From Burkholderia sp. BCC0322 (GTDB taxonomy: Bacteria; Pseudomonadota; Gammaproteobacteria; Burkholderiales; Burkholderiaceae): 64,000 bases of DNA. Both the position numbers and the translations under genes were made by a program. A model generated the notes under the pieces. It did not search any database and was not told the origin of the DNA. It saw nothing but the letters and a program-made list of their open reading frames with translations. Where the stretch lies: the NCBI RefSeq assembly GCF_902833045.1, contig NZ_CADFDU010000002.1:558001-622000 (forward strand), written 5' to 3'. Position 1 is the stretch's first letter. Each line of letters begins with the position of its first letter. Of this stretch, positions 1 through 8,435 are shown one piece after another.

Positions 1-206
1 CGATCGTCGGCGAGATCTCGTCTGCGTCGCAGGAGCAGAGCGGCGGCATCCAGCAGGTGAACGTCGCAGTCACGCAGATGGACGAAGCGACGCAGCGCAA
101 CGCGGCACTCGTCGAGCAGGCCACGGCCGCGACGCAGGCGCTGGCCGAGCAGGCGAGCGCGCTGCGGCATGCGGTGGCGGTGTTCAGGCTGCCGGAAATG
201 GCGTGA
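1..206 (+). CDS. Methyl-accepting chemotaxis protein, C-terminal end (partial)
   Basis: Only the last 67 residues are in the window; the reading frame enters at base 3 and stops with TGA at 204-206. The sequence is the tail of the cytoplasmic signalling hairpin of a chemotaxis receptor: heptad-rich, Gln/Ala/Ser-rich, with the family-typical stretch [11 protein letters not shown] followed by [15 protein letters not shown]. In the full protein this hairpin binds CheA/CheW and carries methylation sites for adaptation. The sensor domain lies upstream of the window, so the ligand cannot be inferred. It runs convergently towards alkB, about 100 bases away. Confidence 0.9.
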   Translation, partial: IVGEISSASQEQSGGIQQVNVAVTQMDEATQRNAALVEQATAATQALAEQASALRHAVAVFRLPEMA

Positions 207-308
207 CGGCTGCGCCGCCGCGCCGGACGTCGACGGAGCCGGGATGCGGCGCGGCACCGGCTTTGAGCGGCGCGTCGGCGCCAGTCTCCACCGGCCCTTC
301 CCCCACGA

Positions 309-1469
309 TCACGCCGCGGCCGGATATTGCGCGAGCACCCTGTCTCGGATCGACGGCTTGATGTTCGATTGCGCCATGTTGCCGCCATAGTGCGCGACGA
401 CGCGCGGATTCATCACGCGATACCAGAGCGGCGGCACATAGGCGAACAGGATCATCGTCGCGTAGCCGGCCGGCAGTTGCGGCGAATCGTCGAAGTGACG
501 CAGCGCTTGATACGAGCGCGTCGGATTCGCGTGATGGTCGGCGTGCCGCTGCAACTGGTACAGGAACAGGTTGGTGACGACGTGATTGCTGTTCCACGAA
601 TGCTGCGGCGTGCAGCGTTCGTAGCGGCCGCTCGGCAGCTTGCGGCGGCCGAGCCCGTAATGTTCGACGTAGTTCACGACTTCGAGCAGCGACGCGCCGT
701 AGACGGCCTGGATCACGAGGAACGGAATCACGACCTTGCCGGCCAGCGCGATCGCGATGCCCCATACGACGACGGTCATCGCCCACGCGTGCAGCACCTC
801 GTTGCGCCAGGTCCACGGCGAATGCCCGAGCCGTTCGAGGCGGGCCTTTTCCAGCCGCCACGCCGAGCGGATGCTGCCGGTCACGGTGCGCGGCAGGAAT
901 GCCCAGAACGATTCGCCGTAGCGCGCGCTCGCCGGATCCTCGGCCGTCGCGACGCGCACGTGGTGCCCACGGTTGTGCTCGACGTAGAAGTGGCCGTATG
1001 CGACCGGCGCGAGCGTGATCTTCGCGAGCCAACGCTCGAAGCGGTTGGTCTTGTGCCCGAGTTCGTGCGCGGTATTGATCGAGATGCCCGTCGCGGCGCC
1101 GAGCGACAGCGCGAAGCCGACGTAGTCGTACCACGCGAGCGCGTGCGTGCCGACGATCCATACGCACACGAAGAACGCGACGTATTCGACGAGGGTCGCG
1201 AGATAGACGATCAACCGGTAGTAGCGCTCCTGTTCGAGGTGCGGCACGACGTCCTCGGGCGGGTTGTCGCGATCGTCGCCGATCAGCGTGTCGAGGACCG
1301 GGATCACGCCGAACGCGAACAGCGGGCCGAACCACCAGAACACGTGCAGGCCCGTCGACAGCGCGAGCTGGGCGGCGAGGATCGGCAGCGTGATCGTCAG
1401 CGCGCCGAGCAGCCACAGGTAACGCTTGCCATCCGTCCAGCCCGAAGCCGATCCGTCGATGATTGCCAT
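309..1469 (-). CDS. alkB: Alkane 1-monooxygenase (AlkB)
   Basis: Integral-membrane di-iron hydroxylase that oxidises the terminal carbon of medium-chain n-alkanes using O2 and electrons from rubredoxin. The 386-residue protein shows all family signatures: His boxes HELGHK (about 135-140), EHNRGHH (164-170) and LQRHADHH (306-313), plus NYVEHYGL (about 266-273). Hydrophobic helices occupy about 17-60, 84-108 and 115-132 and a long segment around 223-262. The ATG at 1469 was chosen over upstream in-frame starts because AGGAGGGAG precedes it and MAIIDG begins the conserved region. No rubredoxin or rubredoxin reductase gene is adjacent, so electron-transfer partners must be encoded elsewhere. It appears monocistronic. 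Confidence 0.95.
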   Translation of the reverse strand: MAIIDGSASGWTDGKRYLWLLGALTITLPILAAQLALSTGLHVFWWFGPLFAFGVIPVLDTLIGDDRDNPPEDVVPHLEQERYYRLIVYLATLVEYVAFFVCVWIVGTHALAWYDYVGFALSLGAATGISINTAHELGHKTNRFERWLAKITLAPVAYGHFYVEHNRGHHVRVATAEDPASARYGESFWAFLPRTVTGSIRSAWRLEKARLERLGHSPWTWRNEVLHAWAMTVVVWGIAIALAGKVVIPFLVIQAVYGASLLEVVNYVEHYGLGRRKLPSGRYERCTPQHSWNSNHVVTNLFLYQLQRHADHHANPTRSYQALRHFDDSPQLPAGYATMILFAYVPPLWYRVMNPRVVAHYGGNMAQSNIKPSIRDRVLAQYPAAA

Positions 1470-2137
1470 TGTCTCCCTCCTGTCGGCGGGCCCGCGGGCG
1501 GCCGCCTGTACGGTTGTTCGAATTCTCGTCAATCCGCGACGCACGCACGGTAGTGCCGGATCGTCACCCGGTTCTGCCTGTTATACGACCCATGAGCACG
1601 CTTGCCAAACTCCGGCACTAGGCACGCGGCTCCAAACGGAGGAGCGCGTGCGGCGCAGTCAGGGATGGGCCCGCGCAAGCTGATTGAAACATGCCGGAAT
1701 CGCCGGATCGACCTGCACGGGCGGCCGGTTCGTCAGACGGATCGGGTGCCATGACGCGTGCGGGTGTCGATGCCAGTGGGTCGCAACAAATGGTGCGACG
1801 CAATATAAGGAGGGCGGCAGGTTCCCGCGAGACATGTTTTCGGGTTGCCAATCTTACGGATCGTGACGACTTCCGCGCTGAATTCCGGAGGGCCCGACGG
1901 GCAACTGCCGCATGTCGCAAGGCGACAGGCGTCATGCGTCGAATGAAGCCGTCGCAACCGTCTTTCAGCGGCATGCATCGACATGGCGATGCTGCACTTG
2001 CACACCAGCTGCCCGCATGGCCGCGGGCGGTGCATGCTGCCTTTCGATTCGCGCCGCCATTTGAAAATAACGATTTGACTCATGCCCCGCTTTCGGTTGA
2101 AGCTAGTAGCTTGCTGTCCGAAGGGGGCTGTGCCTGC
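1470..2137. other. 668-base non-coding gap between alkB and the GNAT gene
   Basis: No convincing gene. Open frames here are long-GC shadows without family resemblance or ribosome sites. A short perfect hairpin (TGTCGC-AAG-GCGACA, 1913-1927) and an AT-rich patch around 2062-2085 that could hold the promoter of the downstream acetyltransferase are the only visible structures. The gap is divergent, so it must contain promoters for both alkB and the GNAT gene, but no good sigma-70 match stands out. Confidence 0.5.
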
Positions 2138-2650
2138 ATGAGTTCGACCTTGACCGTTCGTCGTATCGTTGCCGACCAGGGCGGCGTGTATCGCGAACTG
2201 CGCGCCGCATCGCTGCGCGAGCCCTATGCGCCCGGCGAAGCGCCGGAAGCCGAATTGCTGAACGTCGAAACGGACGCGGCGTCGGCGATTGCCGCGCAGC
2301 GCGCCGTGTCCGACGAGTCGACGACTTTCCTGCTGTATACCGAAGGCCATCCGGCCGGCATGATCGGCGCGTATTTCGACAATACGCCCGATCGGCGTGC
2401 GTTCGTCAGCGAGCTGTGGGTGGCGCACGCGGTGCGTCATCTGCGCGGCGGCGTGCTGCTGCTGGAGACGGCCACTGCGTGGCTCGCCGAGCGTGGCGCC
2501 CAGGACGTCTACGCCTGGATTGCCGATGCGAACCGCAACGCGATCCGCTTCTACGAGCGTGCGGGTTTCGGCAACACCGGCGAACACGCGCCGATCGCGC
2601 GCATGCCCGGCGCGATGAAATCGCTGTACGTGTCGCAGATGAAGCGCTAA
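2138..2650 (+). CDS. GNAT-family N-acetyltransferase
   Basis: Predicted 170-residue acetyl-CoA-dependent acetyltransferase; the acceptor is unknown. The GNAT core is visible: beta-4 ELWVAHAVR followed by the acetyl-CoA pyrophosphate loop RHLRGGVLLLETA (about 94-106), and the C-terminal motif NRNAIRFYERAGFGNTGE (about 130-147) with the family Asn and Tyr. The frame is open much further upstream, but conserved sequence begins only at MSSTLTVRRI, and AGGGGGC lies about 10 bases before this ATG. The gene stands alone between alkB and minC. The closest general resemblance is to RimI-like enzymes, but nothing specific supports a ribosomal substrate. Confidence 0.85.
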   Translation: MSSTLTVRRIVADQGGVYRELRAASLREPYAPGEAPEAELLNVETDAASAIAAQRAVSDESTTFLLYTEGHPAGMIGAYFDNTPDRRAFVSELWVAHAVRHLRGGVLLLETATAWLAERGAQDVYAWIADANRNAIRFYERAGFGNTGEHAPIARMPGAMKSLYVSQMKR

Positions 2651-2818
2651 CGTGACGTCGGAGCGCGGGTTGCGTGGCGTGTCAGGATCCGGTCGCCCGC
2701 TTGTCTGCCCGCCTGCCGGTTGCGCGCCCGCCCGGGCCGCCGCTACCCGGTTTCCCAAAAATGATGGCCGCACGCGTGGACGCCTGTAAAATACGCAAAA
2801 AATTTTTGCAGAGTGTCC

Positions 2819-3592
2819 ATGTCGCTTAAAAAATCGCCATTCTTCGAGCTGCGCAGCGGATCGGTCGATACGTTGCTGTTCACCGTGAAGACGACCGATC
2901 TCGATGCGTTGCGTACCGAACTGGTCAAGCGCTTCGAAGCGACTCCCGAGTTTTTCGCCGACGATGTCGTCGTGATCGACGTCCGCCGCCTGGCTGACGG
3001 CGAACGCGTCGCGCTGGCGGACATCCGCCAGATGCTGAACGACGTGCGGATGCGCCCGGTGGGCGTGGTCGCGCTGGCAACGCAGGGCTGGGCGGGGGAA
3101 GCCGGCCTGCCGCTGCTCGAGGCGCGCGATCGCCGCGCGCCGGCCGCGAAGCACGCCGACGACGCGGAACCGGCGCCGGCGCCCGTCGCCGAAGCTGCCG
3201 CCGCTCCGGCAGCCGAAGCGGCGCAGGAGCCCGCACAGACGCTGTTGCACTCGGGTGGCCAGACGCTCGTGATCGACCGGCCGTTGCGTTCGGGGCAGCA
3301 GATTTACGCGAAAGGAGACCTCGTGGTGCTCGCGCCGGTCAGTCACGGCGCGGAGATCATCGCGGAAGGCAATATCCACATCTACGCGCCGTTGCGCGGC
3401 CGCGCACTCGCGGGCGTGCACGGCAATCACGACGCGCGCATTTTCTGCACGTGTCTCGAGCCGGAACTGATTTCGATCGCGGGTATCTATCGAACAACCG
3501 AGAACCCGTTGCCCGCCGAAGTACTGGGCAAATCGGTGCAGATCCGGCTCGAAGAGGAAAAACTGATGATCGAACCGCTGCGGCTGACGTAA
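2819..3592 (+). CDS. minC: Septum site-determining protein MinC
   Basis: Inhibitor of FtsZ ring assembly that, recruited by MinD, keeps division away from the cell poles. The protein has the expected two halves: an N-terminal FtsZ-inhibitory domain (about 1-105, starting [19 protein letters not shown]) and a C-terminal beta-helical MinD-binding domain (about 140-240, with [21 protein letters not shown] and GNHDARIFC). An Ala/Pro/Glu-rich linker of about 40 residues joins them. A GTG two codons upstream (2813) is an alternative start. First gene of minCDE, 59 bases before minD. Confidence 0.96.
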   Translation: MSLKKSPFFELRSGSVDTLLFTVKTTDLDALRTELVKRFEATPEFFADDVVVIDVRRLADGERVALADIRQMLNDVRMRPVGVVALATQGWAGEAGLPLLEARDRRAPAAKHADDAEPAPAPVAEAAAAPAAEAAQEPAQTLLHSGGQTLVIDRPLRSGQQIYAKGDLVVLAPVSHGAEIIAEGNIHIYAPLRGRALAGVHGNHDARIFCTCLEPELISIAGIYRTTENPLPAEVLGKSVQIRLEEEKLMIEPLRLT

Positions 3593-3651
3593 TACACGCG
3601 GTGCGCTCCGGATCGATCGGCTCTCATTGACGAACACAGGGTATTGGGTAA

Positions 3652-4467
3652 ATGGCAAAAATCATCGTGGTGACCTCGGGCAAGGGCGGCGTGGGCAAGA
3701 CGACGACGAGCGCGAGCTTTGCGTCCGGTCTCGCGCTGCGCGGCCACAAGACGGCCGTCATCGACTTCGACGTCGGCCTGCGCAACCTCGATCTCATCAT
3801 GGGCTGCGAGCGCCGCGTGGTGTACGACCTCGTGAACGTGATCCAGGGCGAAGCGAACCTGAACCAGGCGCTGATCAAGGACAAGAAGTGCGAGAACCTG
3901 TTCATCCTGCCGGCATCGCAGACGCGCGACAAGGATGCGCTGACGCGCGAAGGTGTCGAGAAGGTGCTGAACGACCTCGCCGCGATGGATTTCGAATACA
4001 TCGTCTGCGATTCGCCGGCCGGTATCGAGGCAGGTGCGCTGCACGCGATGTACTTCGCCGATGAAGCGCTGATCGTCACGAACCCGGAAGTGTCGTCGGT
4101 GCGTGACTCGGATCGCATTCTCGGCATCCTGTCGTCGAAGACGAAGCGCGCGACCGAAGGCAAGGATCCGATCAAGGAGCACCTGCTGATCACGCGCTAC
4201 AGCCCGAAGCGCGTCAGCGAAGGCGAGATGCTGTCGCTCGAGGACATCAGCGAGATCCTGCGCATCAAGCTGATCGGCGTGGTGCCCGAGTCGGAAGCCG
4301 TGCTGCATGCATCGAACCAGGGTCTGCCGGCCGTGCATATCGACGGCACCGACGTTGCGGAAGCGTACAAGGACGTCGTCGCGCGTTTCCTCGGCGAAGA
4401 CAAGCCGCTGCGCTTCACCGATTACCAGAAGCCGGGCCTGCTGCAGCGCCTCTTCGGCAGCAAGTAA
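3652..4467 (+). CDS. minD: Septum site-determining protein MinD (membrane ATPase)
   Basis: ParA/MinD-family ATPase that dimerises on the inner membrane with ATP, recruits MinC and is released by MinE, giving pole-to-pole oscillation. The deviant Walker A motif SGKGGVGKTT lies at residues 9-18, and a switch/Walker B region at CDSPAGIEAGA. The C-terminus (GLLQRLFGSK) is the amphipathic membrane-targeting helix. Length 271 is normal for the family. It is 12 bases upstream of minE, with which it is surely cotranscribed. Confidence 0.98.
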   Translation: MAKIIVVTSGKGGVGKTTTSASFASGLALRGHKTAVIDFDVGLRNLDLIMGCERRVVYDLVNVIQGEANLNQALIKDKKCENLFILPASQTRDKDALTREGVEKVLNDLAAMDFEYIVCDSPAGIEAGALHAMYFADEALIVTNPEVSSVRDSDRILGILSSKTKRATEGKDPIKEHLLITRYSPKRVSEGEMLSLEDISEILRIKLIGVVPESEAVLHASNQGLPAVHIDGTDVAEAYKDVVARFLGEDKPLRFTDYQKPGLLQRLFGSK

Positions 4468-4479
4468 CGGAGGCCGCCC

Positions 4480-4734
4480 ATGTCCATCCTTTCGTTTCTC
4501 CTCGGCGAGAAGAAGAAGTCCGCATCGGTCGCGAAGGAGCGCCTGCAGCTCATCATCGCGCACGAGCGCGTCGGCGGCCGGCCGCCGGCCGATTACCTGC
4601 CGGCGCTGCAGAAGGAGCTGGTCGCGGTCATCTCGAAGTACGTTCAAATTTCGAACGATGACATCCGCGTGAGCCTCGAGCGCCAGGACGATCTCGAAGT
4701 CCTCGAAGTGAAGATCGAGATCCCGCAAGCCTGA
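4480..4734 (+). CDS. minE: Cell division topological specificity factor MinE
   Basis: 84-residue MinD-ATPase activator that sets the medial division site. It begins [14 protein letters not shown] (membrane-binding and MinD-contact segment), followed by [13 protein letters not shown] (the anti-MinCD helix) and the topological-specificity domain ending [18 protein letters not shown] precedes the ATG at a suitable distance. Last gene of minCDE; a strong hairpin follows at 4753-4778. Confidence 0.98.
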   Translation: MSILSFLLGEKKKSASVAKERLQLIIAHERVGGRPPADYLPALQKELVAVISKYVQISNDDIRVSLERQDDLEVLEVKIEIPQA

Positions 4735-4752
4735 CCATTGCCGGTATCCCAC

Positions 4753-4778
4753 CGCACGGCGGCACGCGCCGCCGTGCG
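4753..4778 (+). terminator. GC-rich hairpin after minE
   Basis: Perfect 11-bp stem CGCACGGCGGC / GCCGCCGTGCG around the loop ACGC, 18 bases after the minE stop codon. Only a weak T tract (CGTCTT) follows, so termination may be inefficient or Rho-assisted. Confidence 0.5.
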
Positions 4779-4894
4779 CGTCTTACGCCCTGTTGCACTT
4801 TCGGGCATGCCGTAACACGGTGTCTGTCGGCCGTTACCGCGCCTCCCGCATTGAACGAATACGCTCGCGTAACTTGTTCAACCAGGAGGTTGTG

Positions 4895-5296
4895 ATGGCT
4901 GTCTCTACTGCTCAACGTCGTATCGTTTCGCTCGCATTGATTGCTGCGAGCCTGTCAGCCGTCGTCGCGCCGCTTGCCGCGCACGCAGACGAGATTCTCG
5001 TGGGCGCGCCCATGGTCGTGCCGCAGGGTCGCGTGGTCGTCGCCGAGCCGGTCGCCGTGCGCACCGAGGAAATCGTCGTCGTCGCGCCGAATGCGCCGCC
5101 GCCGGTGCGCTACGAGGTCGTCCCGGCCTCGCGCGTCGGCTATGTGTGGGATCGTGGGCACTGGCACTGGGATCATGGCCGCTACGTGTGGATCGGCGGC
5201 CACTGGGAAGCCGAGCGCGTCGGCATGCAATGGGTGCCGGGCCATTGGGACCAGCGCGGTCCGAACTGGTTCTGGACCCGTGGCCACTGGGCCTGA
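4895..5296 (+). CDS. Secreted YXWXGXW-repeat protein
   Basis: 133-residue exported protein of unknown function. Residues 1-31 form a typical signal peptide ending APLAAHA. The C-terminal half consists of aromatic repeats: YVWDRGHWHWDHGRYVWIGGHW, then WVPGHWDQRGPNWFWTRGHW, matching the YXWXGXW/H repeat found in many proteobacterial envelope proteins. The ATG at 4895 was chosen because AGGAGGT lies 6 bases upstream and the signal peptide begins there. It ends 12 bases before a tiny lipoprotein gene, so the two are likely cotranscribed. Confidence 0.85.
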   Translation: MAVSTAQRRIVSLALIAASLSAVVAPLAAHADEILVGAPMVVPQGRVVVAEPVAVRTEEIVVVAPNAPPPVRYEVVPASRVGYVWDRGHWHWDHGRYVWIGGHWEAERVGMQWVPGHWDQRGPNWFWTRGHWA

Positions 5297-5308
5297 TGGA
5301 GGCGGGCG

Positions 5309-5419
5309 ATGAAAAGAACCGCAATCGCCATTGCGCTCGTCGCGATCACGCTGGCCGGGTGCGTCGTCGTGCCGGCGCGGCCCGTGTACTACCGGCCGGC
5401 ACCCGTCGTGATCTACTGA
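5309..5419 (+). CDS. Very small lipoprotein (36 aa)
   Basis: Starts with MKRTAIAIALVAITLAGC, a complete lipoprotein signal peptide with lipobox LAGC (Cys18). The mature part is only about 19 residues, Pro/Tyr/Val-rich (VVVPARPVYYRPAP). GATGGAGGCGGGCG, with GGAGG, precedes the ATG. It follows the YXWXGXW protein by 12 bases, and such pairs are seen in related envelope loci. Its last 7 bases overlap the end of the convergent ClC gene. It is too short for most gene finders. Function unknown; probably anchored to the outer membrane. Confidence 0.7.
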   Translation: MKRTAIAIALVAITLAGCVVVPARPVYYRPAPVVIY

Positions 5420-6963
5420 GCGTCGCGCGGGCCGGGCTGTGCCGGGCCGTTCGTCCCGGCCTCGGCCGGCTCGTCGTCGTGCGGTGCCGGTGCGTGCGCT
5501 GCGCCTTCGATCGGCACGGCGGTGGCCGGCGCTTCGCTGTTTTCGTCGCGCAGCGTGTCGAGCGGATCGGCGGGCGCTGCGGCCGCATCCTGCGGCTCGG
5601 TGACGCCGGTTGCCACCGTCGCGCTCGCCGCGGTTGCAGCGGCCGGTTCCGCGGCCGCGACGGGCGGCGCGAGATAGCGCAGGGCGAGTGTTTCGTAGAG
5701 CGGCGGCGCGAAAAAGCGCGAGACGCGGCTCGACACCAACGCGGTGGCCATCAGCGAAATCACGAGCGCGTGACCGTTGATCATCTCCATCACGATCACG
5801 AACGACGTGATCGGCGACTGCGTGACGGCCGCCATGTAGCCGACCATCGCGAGCGCGATCAGCATGGGCAGGCTCATGTTGCTGAACACGAGGTGCAACA
5901 GGTTGCCGAACCCGGCGCCGATCGACAGCGACGGCGCGAAGATCCCGCCCGGGATGCCCGGCAGGTACGACGCGACCATCGAGATCATCTTCAGGAACGG
6001 ATAGAACACCGACAGATGCTGGCTGCCGTCGAGCAGGCCGCGCGCTTCGGCATAGCCGCTGCCGAAGGTCGTGCCGCCCGATACGAGGCCGACGACGGCG
6101 ATCGCGAAGCCGCACAGCGCGGCGAACGTGATCGGCCGCTCGCGGTACAGGCCAAGCAGTTGCGCGGGCAGCCAGCGTCCCGTATTGAGCAGCAGCCAGC
6201 AGAACAGGCCGCCTGCGATCCCCGTCACGATCGCGGTGACCAGCACGGCGAGCGCGAGCAGTTTCGGGAAATGGGGGCCGGCATCGATCGTGCCGAAATA
6301 CGTGTAGTTGCCGTTCAGGCCGAGTGCGACGACACCGGCGAGGATGATCGCCGTGATCAGCACGCCGCTGGCGCGCGCGGAGAAGCTGCGCGTCAGCTCC
6401 TCGATCGCGAACACGATCCCGGCGAGCGGCGTATTGAACGCGGCCGACAGCCCGGCCGCCGCGCCGGCGAGCACCAGTTGGCGTTCGATCTGCGCGTTCG
6501 AGCGCGGGTAGAAGCGTCGCAGGTTGAACATCAGCGCCGCGCCGACCTGCACGGTCGGCCCTTCGCGGCCGATCGTGAAGCCGCCCAGGATGCCGAGGAA
6601 CGAGACCAGCACCTTGCCGAACAGGATGCGCAGCGTCAGCAGCCGGGAGCCGAATGCGCTCGGGCGCGCATGCAGTGTCGCGATTACCTGCGGGATGCCG
6701 CTGCCCTCGGCGCCGCGGAAGAAGCGGCGCGTGATCCATACCGACACCGCGGCGATGGCCGGCGTCAGCAGCAGCGGCAGCCACGCGGCGTGATCGCGCA
6801 TCGTGCGGAAGGTTTCGTAGCCCCAGTCGATCAGTCGCGCGTAGAGTACGGCCGTGAGGCCGACGACGATCGCGCCGAGCCAGAAAACGCCGTACTGGCG
6901 CCAGATCCTCATCGAACGACGGGTGAGGGCGGGGAACAGGGCGGGAAGGGCGGGGCGTGGCAT
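5413..6963 (-). CDS. ClC-family chloride channel / H+-Cl- antiporter
   Basis: Polytopic inner-membrane ClC protein, about 516 residues. Anion-pathway motifs are present: GSGIPQV (GSGIP), GREGPTVQ (GREGP) carrying the gating Glu, and GGIFAPSLSIGAGFG (GxFxP). About the last 75 residues form an Ala/Pro/Thr-rich hydrophilic tail without a recognisable CBS pair. The ATG at 6963 (MPRPALP) is preferred; an internal ATG at 6912 (MRIWRQYG) is possible, and longer frames upstream have no support. Nothing here identifies it as the fluoride-specific subclass, and no fluoride riboswitch was seen upstream. Ions and physiological role are not determinable. Confidence 0.93.
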   Translation of the reverse strand: MPRPALPALFPALTRRSMRIWRQYGVFWLGAIVVGLTAVLYARLIDWGYETFRTMRDHAAWLPLLLTPAIAAVSVWITRRFFRGAEGSGIPQVIATLHARPSAFGSRLLTLRILFGKVLVSFLGILGGFTIGREGPTVQVGAALMFNLRRFYPRSNAQIERQLVLAGAAAGLSAAFNTPLAGIVFAIEELTRSFSARASGVLITAIILAGVVALGLNGNYTYFGTIDAGPHFPKLLALAVLVTAIVTGIAGGLFCWLLLNTGRWLPAQLLGLYRERPITFAALCGFAIAVVGLVSGGTTFGSGYAEARGLLDGSQHLSVFYPFLKMISMVASYLPGIPGGIFAPSLSIGAGFGNLLHLVFSNMSLPMLIALAMVGYMAAVTQSPITSFVIVMEMINGHALVISLMATALVSSRVSRFFAPPLYETLALRYLAPPVAAAEPAAATAASATVATGVTEPQDAAAAPADPLDTLRDENSEAPATAVPIEGAAHAPAPHDDEPAEAGTNGPAQPGPRDAQ

Positions 6964-6990
6964 CGACGCGGGCCGGTAGGCAAAGACCAG

Positions 6991-6996
6991 ATTATA
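6991..6996 (-). promoter_or_regulatory. -10-like element upstream of the ClC gene
   Basis: Perfect TATAAT on the minus strand, 27 bases before the ClC start codon, within the 170-base divergent region shared with waaC. No good -35 hexamer lies 16-18 bases upstream. Confidence 0.4.
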
Positions 6997-7133
6997 AAAA
7001 GAACCGGATGCGGACGGGGTGCGAGAATGTTCCTGAAAGGAGATGCATTTTGTTGCAAAAGTAATTTTCACGTAATGTTTGCGCATGTAACCATCGTTAG
7101 CATGCCAAATTGGCCGGTCTATCCCCACACATC

Positions 7134-8132
7134 GTGAAACGTATCCTCATCGTGAAAGTGACGTCGCTCGGCGACGTCGTCCAGACACTGCCCGTCGTTG
7201 CCGATCTGCATCGCGCCTTTCCCGGCGTAACGGTCGACTGGGCGGTGGACGAATCGTGCGCGGAGGTGGTGCGCTGGCATCCGGGCGTCAGCCGTGTCCT
7301 TTGCGCGCCGCTGCGCCGCTTCAAGAAGCTGCGCAATCGCGGCGACCTGAAGGCGATCACGGCGTCGATCCGCGCGCTGCGGGCGCACCGCTACGATGCG
7401 GTGATCGACCTGCACGGCGTCTACAAGAGCGCGATCATTTCGGCGCTCGCGCGCGGCGCGCGCCGCGTCGGCTACCAGACGCAGGATCTCGGCGAAACGG
7501 GGGCACGCTTCGCGTATTCGCATCGTTTCGGCCCGCGGCCGGACTGCGACGCCTGGCACGGGATGCGCGTGAGCGCCGGCGAGGCACTCGGCTATGTGCC
7601 CGAGGGCATCGCCACGTACGGCATCGTCCCGCCGCAGGACGTGAACCTGCCGGCGGCCGTGATCGATGGCGCACCGTTCATGCTGCTGTTCCATGCAACG
7701 TCCAACCCCGACAAGAAATGGCCGGCCGACCGCTGGGCCGCGCTCGCCACGCAGATGATGGCGCGCGGCGTACGCGTGCTGTTGCCGTGGGGATCGCCTG
7801 CCGAGCACGACGATGCGCATGACATCGCCGCGCGCGCGCCGGGGGCGGTCGTGCTGCCCGCGATGACGGTGCGCGAGCTTGGCGCGGCGCTCGGCCGGGC
7901 TGCGCTCGTGGTGGGGGTCGATACGGGGTTCGTGCACATGGCGCACGCGCTGCAGCGGCCGACCGTGATGATTTTCGTCGCGACGTCGCGGCACCATTGC
8001 GGTATCGGTGGCGCGTCTAATGCACTGTCGATCGGCGAGCCTGGGGCGATGCCGTCCGTCGACGAAGCGCTGGATGCGATCGATGCGGTCGGTCCGGCCT
8101 ACGGCGCGCTGCGCGCGCGGCTGACCGCCTGA
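7134..8132 (+). CDS. waaC: Lipopolysaccharide heptosyltransferase I
   Basis: GT9-family enzyme that transfers the first L-glycero-D-manno-heptose from ADP-heptose to Kdo in the LPS inner core, acting on the cytoplasmic face of the inner membrane. The N-terminus (KRILIVKVTSLGDVVQTLPVVADL) and VIDLHGVYKSAIIS, RRVGY, LFHATSNPDKKWP and VVGVDTGFVHMAHAL are typical of WaaC. The GTG at 7134 is chosen because it puts the conserved sequence immediately after the start; TTG at 7110 is the alternative, and neither has a good ribosome site. It is not within an LPS cluster here. Confidence 0.93.
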   Translation: MKRILIVKVTSLGDVVQTLPVVADLHRAFPGVTVDWAVDESCAEVVRWHPGVSRVLCAPLRRFKKLRNRGDLKAITASIRALRAHRYDAVIDLHGVYKSAIISALARGARRVGYQTQDLGETGARFAYSHRFGPRPDCDAWHGMRVSAGEALGYVPEGIATYGIVPPQDVNLPAAVIDGAPFMLLFHATSNPDKKWPADRWAALATQMMARGVRVLLPWGSPAEHDDAHDIAARAPGAVVLPAMTVRELGAALGRAALVVGVDTGFVHMAHALQRPTVMIFVATSRHHCGIGGASNALSIGEPGAMPSVDEALDAIDAVGPAYGALRARLTA

Positions 8133-8151
8133 CGAAGCGAGGCGCGCCGGT

Positions 8152-8331
8152 TCAGGCGAGCAACGCCTCGACCGTGACGACGGCGGCAATCGCCGCCAGG
8201 TTCGCCAGCAGCGCCTCGAATACGAGGCCGCGCCAGGTCTTCGGCCGGAAGCGCAGTGCGAGCAGTAGCGCGCCACCCAGCGCAAGCGCGAGGATCAGGA
8301 CGAGATCGGCATTGCCGAGGCGGATGTTCAT
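8152..8331 (-). CDS. Small two-helix membrane protein (59 aa)
   Basis: Short protein with two hydrophobic helices: residues 9-26 (LVLILALALGGALLLALR) and about 40-58 (LLANLAAIAAVVTVEALLA). A basic loop (RFRPKTWRG) between them implies a hairpin topology with a cytoplasmic loop. GAAGGAG sits 9 bases upstream of the ATG. It lies between the convergent waaC and a transporter on its own strand. I do not recognise the family; the ribosome site and clean membrane pattern are the support. Confidence 0.65.
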   Translation of the reverse strand: MNIRLGNADLVLILALALGGALLLALRFRPKTWRGLVFEALLANLAAIAAVVTVEALLA

Positions 8332-8435
8332 GGCGGCGGCTCCTTCGAGGCGGAATCCCGGGGGCGCGCCGCGGCGCGCCCAGGATCGAGTATAGGCAGC
8401 GCCGGCCACCGCACAACCCGGGGCGCCCCGGAGTC

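Noticed and set aside
1733-3658. A 641-residue minus-strand frame over the GNAT and minC genes
   Set aside because: Antisense shadow of two well-supported genes.
6964-7133. Fluoride riboswitch upstream of the ClC gene
   Set aside because: Some ClC genes carry one, but the conserved crcB-motif segments were not found in this region.
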